Origin: an uncultured Prevotellaceae bacterium
Lineage (GTDB): Bacteria > Bacteroidota > Bacteroidia > Bacteroidales > Bacteroidaceae
DNA length: 47,845 nucleotides
Direction of reading: 5' to 3'
Assembly (NCBI GenBank): GCA_900316285.1
Contig: ONCG01000028.1
Coordinates: forward strand, 1-47,845
The position numbers were made by a program, and so were the translations under genes. Shown here one piece after another: positions 14,535 to 22,159 of this stretch. How positions within the stretch are numbered: the first letter of the stretch is position 1; the number at the start of each line of letters is the position of its first letter. The notes beneath the pieces were generated by a model. That model made no database searches, had not been told where the DNA came from, and saw only the letters and a list, made by a program, of their open reading frames with translations.

Positions 14535-15001
14535 TAATACCCGGTTTTGTCGGTCTTTTCCTCCCACAACTCAAAGGCGCGAATGGCCTCCTCGGGAAGC
14601 ATGGGCTTCATAGGACGCATACGCTCATGGGGATGGGCAGCAATCTCTTTATAGATAAAGTTGTCATCGAAGCCAATCTTGGCGGCATCTTCGCGATTGT
14701 TGCCATAGTAGATACGGTCGAGATGGGCCCAATAGATAGAACCCAGACACATGGGACAGGGCTCGCAAGAGGTGTAGATTTCGCAGCCTTCAAGGTTGTA
14801 GGTGTTCAGCTGACGGGCTGCCTTACGGATACAGTTCACTTCGGCATGAGCCGTAGGGTCATTGTCGATCGTCACTGTGTTCGTTGCCTCAGCAATGATT
14901 TCACCATCTTTGGCAATGACAGCACCGAAGGGGCCACCACCGCACTTCACACTGTTCTCTGATAGGGCAAAGGCCCTGCACATCAATTCTTCTTTGGTCA
15001 T
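14534..15001 (-). CDS. guaD: Guanine deaminase-like cytidine/deoxycytidylate deaminase family protein
   Basis: A 155-residue zinc deaminase with the paired motifs TAHAEVNCI (zinc His and catalytic Glu) and SCEPCPMCLGSIYWA (two zinc Cys). The C-terminal pattern GFDDNFIYKEI matches the Bacillus GuaD subgroup rather than the tRNA adenosine deaminase TadA, so guanine to xanthine is the likely reaction. It overlaps nrdG by 4 bp (ATGA) and clpS by 1 bp. Its place next to the anaerobic nucleotide reductase suggests a link to purine salvage. TadA-like activity is the main alternative. Confidence 0.82.
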   Translation of the reverse strand: MTKEELMCRAFALSENSVKCGGGPFGAVIAKDGEIIAEATNTVTIDNDPTAHAEVNCIRKAARQLNTYNLEGCEIYTSCEPCPMCLGSIYWAHLDRIYYGNNREDAAKIGFDDNFIYKEIAAHPHERMRPMKPMLPEEAIRAFELWEEKTDKTGY

Positions 15002-15513
15002 CGCAATGGGTAGTTTAGGTTATTATTAAGAGGGAGTAATACGGCATGTCCCTCCTGCAGAGAGCGGGGAACGTCGATGATGCGCTGGTTGGAACTCCCA
15101 CGGAATATTAGGTCATCGTCCCTCAACGCTTTCACAAAGGGGCCGTCTACCAGCACATCAATCTCTTCCAGCAAAGCACGCTGCCGCGGGTTGTTGAGCA
15201 GTTGCTCGAACGTAAATCCCGTGTAGCACCATATATCTTTATCGGTACGCGCGTGAATGGCCTGTGCCAGTTCAGCAAAACCCTCGGGCTGATACATCGG
15301 GTCACCACCGGTGAAGGTGACATTAGCATAGGGGTCGGCCTCTATGATGCGCATCATCTCATCGGTTGTCATGGCACGTCCGCCGGAGAAGTCCCACGAC
15401 TGCGGGTTATGACACCCCGGGCAGGCATGGCGACACCCTGCACAATAAATGGAGGTACGGAAGCCAGGTCCGTCGACCATCGTGTCCTCGATGACATTCA
15501 GTACGCTAATCAC
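14998..15513 (-). CDS. nrdG: Anaerobic ribonucleotide reductase activating protein
   Basis: A 171-residue radical-SAM activase. C27-x3-C31-x2-C34 (CRHACPGC) binds the [4Fe-4S] cluster, and VTFTGGDPMYQ is the SAM-binding GGD region. It generates the glycyl radical on NrdD. It overlaps nrdD by 4 bp at its start and guaD by 4 bp at its end, so the three genes are translationally linked. Confidence 0.95.
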   Translation of the reverse strand: MISVLNVIEDTMVDGPGFRTSIYCAGCRHACPGCHNPQSWDFSGGRAMTTDEMMRIIEADPYANVTFTGGDPMYQPEGFAELAQAIHARTDKDIWCYTGFTFEQLLNNPRQRALLEEIDVLVDGPFVKALRDDDLIFRGSSNQRIIDVPRSLQEGHAVLLPLNNNLNYPLR

Positions 15514-17753
15514 AGTCTATCGAATAGCTCCAATTGGTTACCATTGTCGATGTGTGTCACACGGTCGTTCAGCTCGGAGAGCTTACCGTGGTTCCAGCGG
15601 TCGGTGGTTCCCACCAGATAGCCGGTGATGCGCTGCAGGCGGTCGATGTTGTCGCTGCCACAGCGTGGGCAACGCTTCATGTTCGGGTCGGCATTCTCGT
15701 AGCCGCAGTCCATACAACGGTTGCGATTGTGGTTCACCGAGCCATAACCCATGTCGAGACGATCCATCATGTCAACGACATTCATGATAACCTGTGGGTT
15801 ATGCGTAGCGTCGCCATCAATCTCCACATAGAAGATGTGGCCGCCACCCGCCAGTTTGTGATAGGGAGCCTCCACCTCTGCCTTGTGGCGTGCCGAGCAC
15901 TTGTAGTAGACCGGCACATGGTTCGAGTTGGTATAGTAGTCGCGGTCGGTGACACCAGGTATCACGCCGAAGTCCTTGCGGTCCACTTTCGTGAACTTGC
16001 CAGCCAATCCCTCGGCAGGCGTGGCCAGCACCGAGTAGTTATGCTGATAGCGGTCGCAGAACTCGCCGATGCGCTCCCGCATGTACCCAATGATGCGAAG
16101 TCCCAGCTCTTGTGCCTCCTCGCTCTCGCCGTGATGCTTGCCCACGAGTGCCACCAGGCACTCGGCAAGTCCGATGAAGCCGATGCCAAGCGTACCCTGA
16201 TTGATGACCGAAGCCACGGTGTCGTTGGGTTTCAGCTTGTCGCCGCCAATCCAGAGCGAACGCATCAGCAGCGGGAACTGCTTGGCGAGGGCCGTCTTCT
16301 GGAAGTTGAAGCGGTCGTTGAGCTGCGCGGCGGCAATTTCCAACTGCTCGTCGAGCTTAGCGAAGAACTTCGAAATGCGCACCTCTTTATCTTGCTCCTG
16401 CATGCACTCAATGGCGAGTCGCACAATATTGATGGTCGAGAACGACAGGTTGCCACGGCCTATCGATGTCTTCGGGCCGAAGCGATTCTCGAACACTCGC
16501 GTGCGACATCCCATCGTAGCCACCTCATGTTCGTAGCGCAGCGGGTCGTCGGCGCGCCACTCGGCACACTGGTTAAACGATGCATCGAGGTTCAGGAAGT
16601 TCGGGAAAAAGCGACGCGCTGTCACCTTACAAGCCAACTCATAGAGGTCGTAGTTGCGATCTTCGGGCAGATAGTTCACTCCACGCTTCTTCTTCCAGAT
16701 CTGAATGGGGAAGATGGCTGTCTCACCGTCGCCCACGCCTTCGTAAGTGCTCAGCAACAACTCACGCATCACGCAACGCCCCTCGGCGGAGGTGTCGGTG
16801 CCGTAGTTGATGGATGAGAACACCACCTGATTACCTCCGCGCGAGTGGATGGTGTTCATGTTGTGGATGAAGGCCTCCATGGCCTGATGCACACGAGCCA
16901 CCGTTCGGTTCATGGCATGTTGCACCACGCGGTCGTCGCCCTGCAAGCCACCGAGCTCACGACGCAGATAGTCGCCCACCTCTTTATTATATAAGTGCGT
17001 GAAGTTCTGTCCGTAGAGATCTTCCAGACTCTTCAATTCCTCCTGGAACGTCATACGCACGAATGGAGCCATATAGAAGTCGAAGGCAGGAATAGCCTGA
17101 CCACCATGCATCTCGTTCTGTGCACACTCCAGCGAGATGCAAGCCAGCACCGAGGCAGTCTCGATGCGCTTAGCAGGACGAGAAGCACCATGTCCGGCGA
17201 TGAAGCCACAGTTCAGGATGTGGTCCAACGGATGCTGCACACACGTGAGCGACTTCGTAGGATAGTAGTCCTTATCGTGAATGTGCAGGTAGTTATTCTT
17301 CACTGCCTCACGGGTGCGCTCTGAAAGCAGGTAGTCGTCGACAAAGGGCTTCGTTGACTCCGAGGCAAACTTCATCATCATGCCTGCGGGTGTGTCGGCA
17401 TTCATGTTGGCATTCTCGCGTGTGATGTCGTTGTTCTTCACATTCACGATGTCCAGGAAAATATCGCGCGTCTTGGCCTTTCGGGCCACCGACCGTTGGT
17501 TGCGATAGGCGATGTACTTCTGCGCTACGTCCTTGCGGCTCGACTTCATCAGCTCCATCTCCACGGCATCCTGAATCTCCTCGACGCCCATCTGCTCACG
17601 TCCGCGGGCAGCGATGCGATCGGCAATCTGATGCAGCAGTCCCTCGTCCTCACCCTTCTCGGTGGTAAGCATGGCCTTGCGTATGGCAGCCATGATTTTT
17701 TGTTCATTGAAGCCGACAATGCGGCCGTCGCGCTTCTTGACGGTTTGTATCAT
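15510..17753 (-). CDS. nrdD: Anaerobic ribonucleoside-triphosphate reductase
   Basis: A 747-residue class III reductase. An N-terminal ATP-cone (about 3-90, KKRDGRIVGFNEQKI) senses ATP/dATP, the catalytic barrel follows, a Cys4 zinc site is formed by CMDCG and CPRCG near 680-700, and the glycyl-radical site is RITGYLVG near 710. It makes dNTPs without oxygen. It heads the minus-strand unit that runs to the GH16-GH43 gene; a TATCTTTG promoter lies 79 bp upstream of the start codon. A long antisense ORF over it is a codon-bias shadow. Confidence 0.96.
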   Translation of the reverse strand: MIQTVKKRDGRIVGFNEQKIMAAIRKAMLTTEKGEDEGLLHQIADRIAARGREQMGVEEIQDAVEMELMKSSRKDVAQKYIAYRNQRSVARKAKTRDIFLDIVNVKNNDITRENANMNADTPAGMMMKFASESTKPFVDDYLLSERTREAVKNNYLHIHDKDYYPTKSLTCVQHPLDHILNCGFIAGHGASRPAKRIETASVLACISLECAQNEMHGGQAIPAFDFYMAPFVRMTFQEELKSLEDLYGQNFTHLYNKEVGDYLRRELGGLQGDDRVVQHAMNRTVARVHQAMEAFIHNMNTIHSRGGNQVVFSSINYGTDTSAEGRCVMRELLLSTYEGVGDGETAIFPIQIWKKKRGVNYLPEDRNYDLYELACKVTARRFFPNFLNLDASFNQCAEWRADDPLRYEHEVATMGCRTRVFENRFGPKTSIGRGNLSFSTINIVRLAIECMQEQDKEVRISKFFAKLDEQLEIAAAQLNDRFNFQKTALAKQFPLLMRSLWIGGDKLKPNDTVASVINQGTLGIGFIGLAECLVALVGKHHGESEEAQELGLRIIGYMRERIGEFCDRYQHNYSVLATPAEGLAGKFTKVDRKDFGVIPGVTDRDYYTNSNHVPVYYKCSARHKAEVEAPYHKLAGGGHIFYVEIDGDATHNPQVIMNVVDMMDRLDMGYGSVNHNRNRCMDCGYENADPNMKRCPRCGSDNIDRLQRITGYLVGTTDRWNHGKLSELNDRVTHIDNGNQLELFDRL

Positions 17754-17831
17754 TGTAGTTTTATATGTTTAAAAAGGTTTTAAATTATTGAGTTACCTGG
17801 GTGTTTTTCCGCCTGAGAGGAAAAGCACTTG

Positions 17832-17861
17832 CAAAGATACAAAAAAAGTTGAATGCTGCAA
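17832..17861 (-). promoter_or_regulatory. Promoter of the nrdD-led operon
   Basis: On the minus strand TTG (17859-17861), 19 bp, TATCTTTG (17832-17839). It leaves a leader of about 70-75 nt before nrdD. No NrdR box or known riboswitch was recognised in the leader. Confidence 0.75.
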
Positions 17862-17913
17862 GATTCAAAGGGCAACAATTTTTGCCTTAACAATGTTAAT
17901 AATCGTAAATCAC

Positions 17914-17971
17914 AAAAAAGGTGTGATGCCCCCCAGCCACTAAAGTGTTGACTGAACGGGGGCATCACACC
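17914..17971 (-). terminator. Strong terminator of the GH51 gene
   Basis: The stem GGTGTGATGCCCC (17920-17932) / GGGGCATCACACC (17959-17971) is perfect over 13 bp. On the minus strand it is followed by six T. A second small hairpin, GCCTC-AAAA-GAGGC (17980-17993), lies between the GH51 stop and the terminator. Confidence 0.85.
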
Positions 17972-18012
17972 CATTTTCTGCCTCAAAAGAGGCTATGAAC
18001 AAGTCATACCTA

Positions 18013-20034
18013 TTAGAACTTATACACGGCAAACGTGCGGGCAGGCACCTGCAACTTCACCACGTTCTTTTCTGCCGAAGCAACACTGGCTGCGCTCATC
18101 TCCTTGGATGGAGCAACAGCAATGTTCTTCATGGTGTTGCACGCCATCGGGTCATCGCTATGGAAGAAGGCCACCGTGGCATTCTCTACGGCAGGAACGG
18201 CCTTCAGACCTTTGAAAGTAATCTGCACCTGTTGCGGCTGGTCGCCGAGATTAACAAACTTCACGATGTACTTCCCAGAAGCCTTGTCGAAGACGGCCGA
18301 AGCGCAGAGTCCATCCTGACCGGTTACGGGCAGCTTGTTCTCGGTGAGCGACAGCACGTTAGTGCCGGGATTCATGGCGTAGAGCTGCTGCACGTAGTAG
18401 TTAGGTGTGCGGACGGTCTTCAGGTTGTCCATCCAGATCAGGTCGGGACGCCACTGCCAGCCTTCCTCATGGGCGAAGAGCGGAGCATAGGTAGCCATGT
18501 ACACCACATCGGCATTGCGCTCGATGCCTGTCATGAGGGCAGCCTCGTAGAGGGCGCCTTCGAAGACGTTCTTACCCTCGGGGCAGGGCAGTGCGGGCTG
18601 GGTGATGTGGCAGGCATACTCGCCGGCAAACACCTTCGGGCCCTTGCGGTCGTAGCGGTCGTAGCGGCTGACGTTCTCCATGAACCACTGCTGGTTGCGG
18701 TAATAGTGCTCGTCGACGAGGTCGGCCTTCAGGCGTGTCATCTCGTTCCAGCCATAGGTGAACTGCTTGCCACCCTTGTCGTCGGGCTCAGGACCGGACG
18801 AGCCTACAATCTTGATCTTCGGATACTTGGCGCGGATAGCCTTCACGAAGTACTCGAGGCGCTCGGGATAGAGCGGTCCCCACTGCTCGTTGCCCACGCC
18901 GATGAACTTCAGGTTGAAGGGAGCGGGGTGGCCCATGTCGGCGCGCAGCTTACCCCACTTCGTGTCGGTTCCGCCGTTGCAGAACTCGATGAGGTCGAGG
19001 CAGTCGTCAATGTAGGGCTGCAGGTCGGTGGTAGCCACATGCACGCGGGCGGCATCCTTGTCGTCGTTCTGATACTGGCAGGCCAGTCCGACGTTGAGGA
19101 TGGGCAGCGGCTCGGCACCGATGTACTCCGACAGGCAGAACAGCTCGTAGAAGCCCATGCCGTAGGTCTGGAAGTAGTTGGGGAAGAGGCGGTGGGGGAA
19201 GGTGTAGTTCCAGCGGTTCTCATTCAGCGGACGGTTCTCGACGGGGCCCACGGAGTTCTTCCACTGGTAGCGAGAGGCGAGGTCGGTGCCCTCGACGATG
19301 CAGCCGCCGGGGAAGCGGAACACGCCGGGATGCAGGTCCTTCAGGTCCTTAACGAGGTCGGCACGCAGGCATCCCTCCCAGGCGTCGGCGGGGAAGAGCG
19401 ACACGTGGTCGAGGTCGACGCCCTCCTTGCTTTCCAGATAGATGCGCATGAAGCCCTTGGCATCGGTGCGCGGGGCGGTGATGTCGGCAGTGTACTTCTT
19501 CCAGTCCTTACCGGCAATATCGACGGACTTCTTGGCCATCACCTCGTTGTCGCTGCCCACGAGTTCGATGCGAATCTTGGCGGCGCCGGTGCCGTGGGTG
19601 CGTGCATAGACGGAGAATTTATAGCCCAGGTCCTTCTTCAGACCCATGCCGAAGTAGCCGTGGTTCTCCAGTCCGGTGAACTTCTCGCGGTGTCCGTCGT
19701 CCTTCAGCACGGCGTAGTGGGGATTGCGGTCGAAGGCGGGGTTGGCCTCAGCGAGCGTGACGTTGCCGAACACGTTCCAGCCCTGCAAGCCGCCGCACTG
19801 GCGTTCGCCGCTGGCCGTGATGTGCAGCGGAGCCTCGAAGGAGCGATTCTCCACGAGCTCGGCATAAAGGCCGCCGTCGGCACCGAAGTTGATGTCCTCG
19901 AAGAAGATGCCGTACATCGTGGGCTGTATGGGAGCCCCGGGCTTGGTGTTGAGAACCAGTTGGCGCTGTGCGTGCGCCGAAGTAAATGTGGCAAGCGCCA
20001 TCATTGCCATTGCAAAAATCTTTGTTCTTTTCAT
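18013..20034 (-). CDS. Secreted GH51 alpha-L-arabinofuranosidase
   Basis: A 673-residue protein starting at MKRTKIFAMAMMALATFTSAHA, a clear signal peptide; the ORF is open 48 bp further upstream but that overlaps the promoter. The order is an N-terminal carbohydrate-binding-like region (GLYAELVENRSFEAPL), the catalytic barrel with GVGNEQWGPLYPE (acid/base Glu) and GEYACH (nucleophile Glu), and the C-terminal arabinofuranosidase beta domain. It removes arabinofuranose side chains from arabinan or arabinoxylan in the periplasm or at the surface. It has its own promoter and terminator. GC and third-position bias are high, which produces a full-length antisense open frame. Confidence 0.92.
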   Translation of the reverse strand: MKRTKIFAMAMMALATFTSAHAQRQLVLNTKPGAPIQPTMYGIFFEDINFGADGGLYAELVENRSFEAPLHITASGERQCGGLQGWNVFGNVTLAEANPAFDRNPHYAVLKDDGHREKFTGLENHGYFGMGLKKDLGYKFSVYARTHGTGAAKIRIELVGSDNEVMAKKSVDIAGKDWKKYTADITAPRTDAKGFMRIYLESKEGVDLDHVSLFPADAWEGCLRADLVKDLKDLHPGVFRFPGGCIVEGTDLASRYQWKNSVGPVENRPLNENRWNYTFPHRLFPNYFQTYGMGFYELFCLSEYIGAEPLPILNVGLACQYQNDDKDAARVHVATTDLQPYIDDCLDLIEFCNGGTDTKWGKLRADMGHPAPFNLKFIGVGNEQWGPLYPERLEYFVKAIRAKYPKIKIVGSSGPEPDDKGGKQFTYGWNEMTRLKADLVDEHYYRNQQWFMENVSRYDRYDRKGPKVFAGEYACHITQPALPCPEGKNVFEGALYEAALMTGIERNADVVYMATYAPLFAHEEGWQWRPDLIWMDNLKTVRTPNYYVQQLYAMNPGTNVLSLTENKLPVTGQDGLCASAVFDKASGKYIVKFVNLGDQPQQVQITFKGLKAVPAVENATVAFFHSDDPMACNTMKNIAVAPSKEMSAASVASAEKNVVKLQVPARTFAVYKF

Positions 20035-20079
20035 TATTATTAGGTTTTGTAAATGTGATTCCTCAGACATTTGTGCTTG

Positions 20080-20087
20080 CAAATTTA
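20080..20087 (-). promoter_or_regulatory. Promoter -7 box of the GH51 gene
   Basis: The minus strand reads TAAATTTG 46 bp upstream of the GH51 start codon. No clear TTG is seen at the -33 spacing; a run of ten T/A pairs lies there instead. Confidence 0.5.
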
Positions 20088-20266
20088 CATTTTTTTTTTG
20101 ACATTCGTGTAGATTTGCTGTAAAAACTTGAATTTCATTCGACCTTTTCTCGCTATGGCAGAATTGAAGCGAGCTTTAATCTTTCTCCACGATGTTCCGA
20201 AAGCGTCTCCTGACGCCGCCGAGCACAGCTCATTTGGCTTAGCGAAAAGCGTTGAGTTGTCTTGCG

Positions 20267-20349
20267 AAAAAAAGTAGGGAAGCGGCGTGCCGCGTGGCTT
20301 GAGCGGACGTTTCCCATTGCAAATAACGCGACACGTTGTGTCCCCCTAC
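20267..20349 (-). repeat. Degenerate 76-bp composite palindrome, likely queH terminator
   Basis: The left arm 20274-20295 (GTAGGGAAGCGGC-GT-GCCGCGT) pairs imperfectly with the right arm 20326-20349. On the minus strand the element is followed by seven T (20267-20273), so it can terminate queH. The TAG stop of queH (20346-20348) is the TAG of the element's outer TGTAGGG. It is a diverged relative of the perfect element at 34673-34752. Bases 20110-20266 show no feature I recognise. Confidence 0.75.
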
Positions 20350-20957
20350 ACTGTGCGCTGCGAAAACTCGCAGCCGCAATACTGCTGATTGTAGAAGCCG
20401 TACTCACGGAGCAGCTGGTTGCGGCGGTCGGAAAGGCCGCCCTTGCGCCAGTTCTGCGCCCAGAACGTCACGTCGGCAGCAGCGGGGTCGGCAGGGTCGA
20501 GAGCCCTCACCGCGGCCTCGGCACGTTCACCGGCACGCGTGATCTGCTCGATGCTCTTCCAACGCGACGAGGCGAGCGTGGTAGTGAAATAGCGGATGCC
20601 CAACTCGCGAGCCTTGCGGGCGGTGGCAAGCAAGCGCAGATAGAAGCACTGCTCGCAACGGCGACCGCGCTCGGGCTCCTGCTCCAGTCCGCACACTGCG
20701 GCGCGCCAGCCGTCGTGGTCGTAGTCGCCGTCGATCCAACGGATGCCCAGGCTCTCGGCATGGCGCTTGCTCTCCTGCTTGCGGATGTCGTACTCCTCGC
20801 GCGGGAAGATGTTAGGATTGTAGTAGAAGATGGTGGGCTGCACACCGTTGGCCAGCATCCACTCTACGATGGCCGACGAACAGGGCGCGCAGCAGGCATG
20901 CAAGAGCACCTGCTGCAGGTCGTCGGGCTTCACGATGGGACATTTCTTTTGCTTCAT
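20346..20957 (-). CDS. queH: Epoxyqueuosine reductase QueH
   Basis: A 203-residue protein of the QueH (DUF208) family. HACCAPCSS carries the vicinal C22-C23 pair and C26; CEQCFYLRL and QYCGCEFS provide the remaining Cys expected for a [4Fe-4S] cluster and second metal. YYNPNIFPREEYDIRK is the nucleotide-binding segment. It reduces epoxyqueuosine to queuosine in tRNA, the last step of Q synthesis, without cobalamin. The start is set at 20957 (MKQKKCP): the longer frame to 21074 would cross the promoter box at 20985-20992. Its stop codon lies in a repeat element. Confidence 0.92.
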   Translation of the reverse strand: MKQKKCPIVKPDDLQQVLLHACCAPCSSAIVEWMLANGVQPTIFYYNPNIFPREEYDIRKQESKRHAESLGIRWIDGDYDHDGWRAAVCGLEQEPERGRRCEQCFYLRLLATARKARELGIRYFTTTLASSRWKSIEQITRAGERAEAAVRALDPADPAAADVTFWAQNWRKGGLSDRRNQLLREYGFYNQQYCGCEFSQRTV

Positions 20958-20984
20958 GGAGACGCTCGTTTTGTGATTTGCATG

Positions 20985-20992
20985 CAAAATTA
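20985..20992 (-). promoter_or_regulatory. Promoter -7 box of queH
   Basis: The minus strand reads TAATTTTG, 27 bp upstream of the chosen queH start. It is divergent from, and about 20 bp away from, the plus-strand promoter at 21014-21044. Confidence 0.6.
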
Positions 20993-21013
20993 ACGAAAAA
21001 ATTCCGAATAGCC

Positions 21014-21044
21014 TTTGTCCGGCAGGCGTTTTTTCGTACCTTTG
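21014..21044 (+). promoter_or_regulatory. Promoter of the small lipoprotein gene
   Basis: TTTG (21014-21017), 19 bp, TACCTTTG (21037-21044). The ATG follows at 21059, 14 bp after the -7 box. Confidence 0.75.
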
Positions 21045-21058
21045 CAGCCGAAACACGA

Positions 21059-21442
21059 ATGAGAAGCATGACAAGACTCCTGTTGCAACTGCTCCTGCTG
21101 CTCGCCTCCTGCCAGGCTGTGGCTGCCACGACTGAAAGCGGTCGCGGCCAGCGCGACATGCTGCGCGACGGCCGCGAGGAGCTGTGGCACATCGGGGCGG
21201 CCATCATTGAGGATGCCCAGCAGCCCAGCCGCATTTGCAACACCCGTCCGCAGCGTGTGCTGCCCAGCGTAGGCTTCAAGCCCAGCAGGCCTTCGGCACG
21301 ACATCCGTGGAACAACATCAACAGTCAGAAACCCCTCATTCCCCTCTGCACCTACGGCAGGCACGAAGCCCTCAGGGCTCCCTTCCGCATGGTGGCCTCG
21401 TGCGACTACTACGTCATCGCACTGAGGCACATCGTTCGTTGA
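21059..21442 (+). CDS. Small putative lipoprotein, function unknown
   Basis: A 127-residue protein. The N-terminus MRSMTRLLLQLLLLLASC is a signal sequence with a lipobox-like LASC. The rest has no domain I can name; it contains RICNTRPQRVLPSVG and ends in RMVASCDYYVIALRHIVR, a tail I believe recurs in small Bacteroidales hypotheticals (recollection, not checked). A good promoter lies directly upstream, which supports this frame over the antisense ORF. The start at 21059 is chosen over 20978 because the latter precedes the promoter. Confidence 0.65.
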   Translation: MRSMTRLLLQLLLLLASCQAVAATTESGRGQRDMLRDGREELWHIGAAIIEDAQQPSRICNTRPQRVLPSVGFKPSRPSARHPWNNINSQKPLIPLCTYGRHEALRAPFRMVASCDYYVIALRHIVR

Positions 21443-21452
21443 AAGGACTCAT

Positions 21453-21603
21453 GGGGTTAAAGGGTTTAAAGAGCATAAAGGGTTTAAAGGGCATAAAGGG
21501 CTTAAATGGACAATAGTCCTGCCGCTCACAAACCTTTGGTAAACCCAGCAAGGCGTATGTCCCTTTATGCCCTTTATGCCCATTATACCATTTACTCCCT
21601 TTC
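21453..21603. repeat. Facing arrays of 9-bp GGGnnTAAA units
   Basis: Six exact 9-bp units (GGGGTTAAA, GGGTTTAAA, GAGCATAAA and so on) run from 21453 to 21506. After about 50 bp the same units return on the opposite strand (21558-21603, GGGCATAAA). The middle contains AGCAAGGCGTATGTCCC, related to a segment at 24340-24360. It occupies the spacer between two small genes. Confidence 0.75.
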
Positions 21604-21642
21604 ATAACATCAACGAACAACATTATTTAATCAAAAAAAATC

Positions 21643-22014
21643 ATGGCAAAAATAACAAATATGGAGATGGCCGAGGCCATCGCCAACAATCAGCATATCT
21701 GTATCAAGAAAGCATTCTTCGGACTTCAGACGAAGGTAGTTTATGAACCCACACAGAGCGTCGTGAGCACTGAGCAGTACGACTATACGCAGGAAAACGG
21801 CGACCGCATGCGCCGCATCCTGGCCAAGGCCGACGCCAACAGCAACATCAACACGCTGCTGAGCCAGATAGAGGGCATCGAGAAGGCTGCGATGGGCCCG
21901 TTCCGACTGGAGGTGTGCGTGTCGGCCGACCGCCACTTCCTGGCCGTGCAGCCGTTCGGATTCAGCGACTTCCAGTACAAGCCGCTGGCCGACCTGCTCG
22001 TCATTGAGCGATAA
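21643..22014 (+). CDS. Conserved-looking hypothetical protein
   Basis: A 123-residue soluble protein with no signal peptide or membrane segment. It begins MAKITNMEMAEAIANNQ and ends in a compact segment FGFSDFQYKPLADLLVIER. I do not recognise a family. An A-rich stretch just before the ATG (AATCAAAAAAAATC) fits Bacteroidetes translation starts, and codon use resembles its neighbours. The antisense ORF over the same region is judged a shadow. It lies in the same direction as the lipoprotein gene, separated by the 9-bp repeat arrays. Confidence 0.65.
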   Translation: MAKITNMEMAEAIANNQHICIKKAFFGLQTKVVYEPTQSVVSTEQYDYTQENGDRMRRILAKADANSNINTLLSQIEGIEKAAMGPFRLEVCVSADRHFLAVQPFGFSDFQYKPLADLLVIER

Positions 22015-22083
22015 GGCATGTGCCAATCTGTGGCGATTCACACTTTTTATGTAAGAAATCGCTACTGATTAGAGAAAAAACTG

Positions 22084-22134
22084 TATCTTTGCAGGCGTGA
22101 ATGCTCCCACCCATCGGCGGGACTTCACGCCTGC
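22084..22134 (+). promoter_or_regulatory. Promoter of the TonB-receptor/HMA pair with an 11-bp inverted repeat
   Basis: TATCTTTG (22084-22091) is followed immediately by GCAGGCGTGAA (22091-22101), whose exact inverse TTCACGCCTGC lies at 22124-22134. Arm centres are 33 bp apart, about three helical turns. The loop holds a second imperfect stem, TCCCACC / GGCGGGA. The expected transcript start falls inside the left arm, so the repeat could be an operator rather than an RNA hairpin. Confidence 0.6.
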
Positions 22135-22159
22135 TTCATGACTAAGAAAAGGTAAAAAG

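Noticed and set aside
14534-15001. tRNA adenosine deaminase TadA
   Set aside because: The deaminase core would fit, but the C-terminal GFDDNFIYKEI pattern and length favour the GuaD subgroup. It is kept as an alternative, not the call.
15534-16817. A 427-codon plus-strand open frame opposite nrdD
   Set aside because: nrdD is unmistakable, with ATP-cone, zinc Cys and glycyl-radical motif; the antisense frame is a codon-usage shadow.
17995-20043. A 682-codon open frame on the plus strand over the whole GH51 gene
   Set aside because: It is antisense to a gene with complete signal peptide and catalytic motifs, is rich in His/Val/Leu/Glu from complementary codons and has no recognisable domain. 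Strong third-position GC bias explains the lack of stops.
21631-22041. Minus-strand 136-codon frame opposite the hypothetical protein at 21643
   Set aside because: It lacks a promoter and ends in repeat-adjacent sequence, whereas the plus frame has an A-rich start context and neighbours in the same direction.
22091-22134. Riboswitch upstream of the TonB receptor
   Set aside because: The hairpin does not show a cobalamin-box or other known aptamer sequence, and its left arm probably lies partly before the transcript start.
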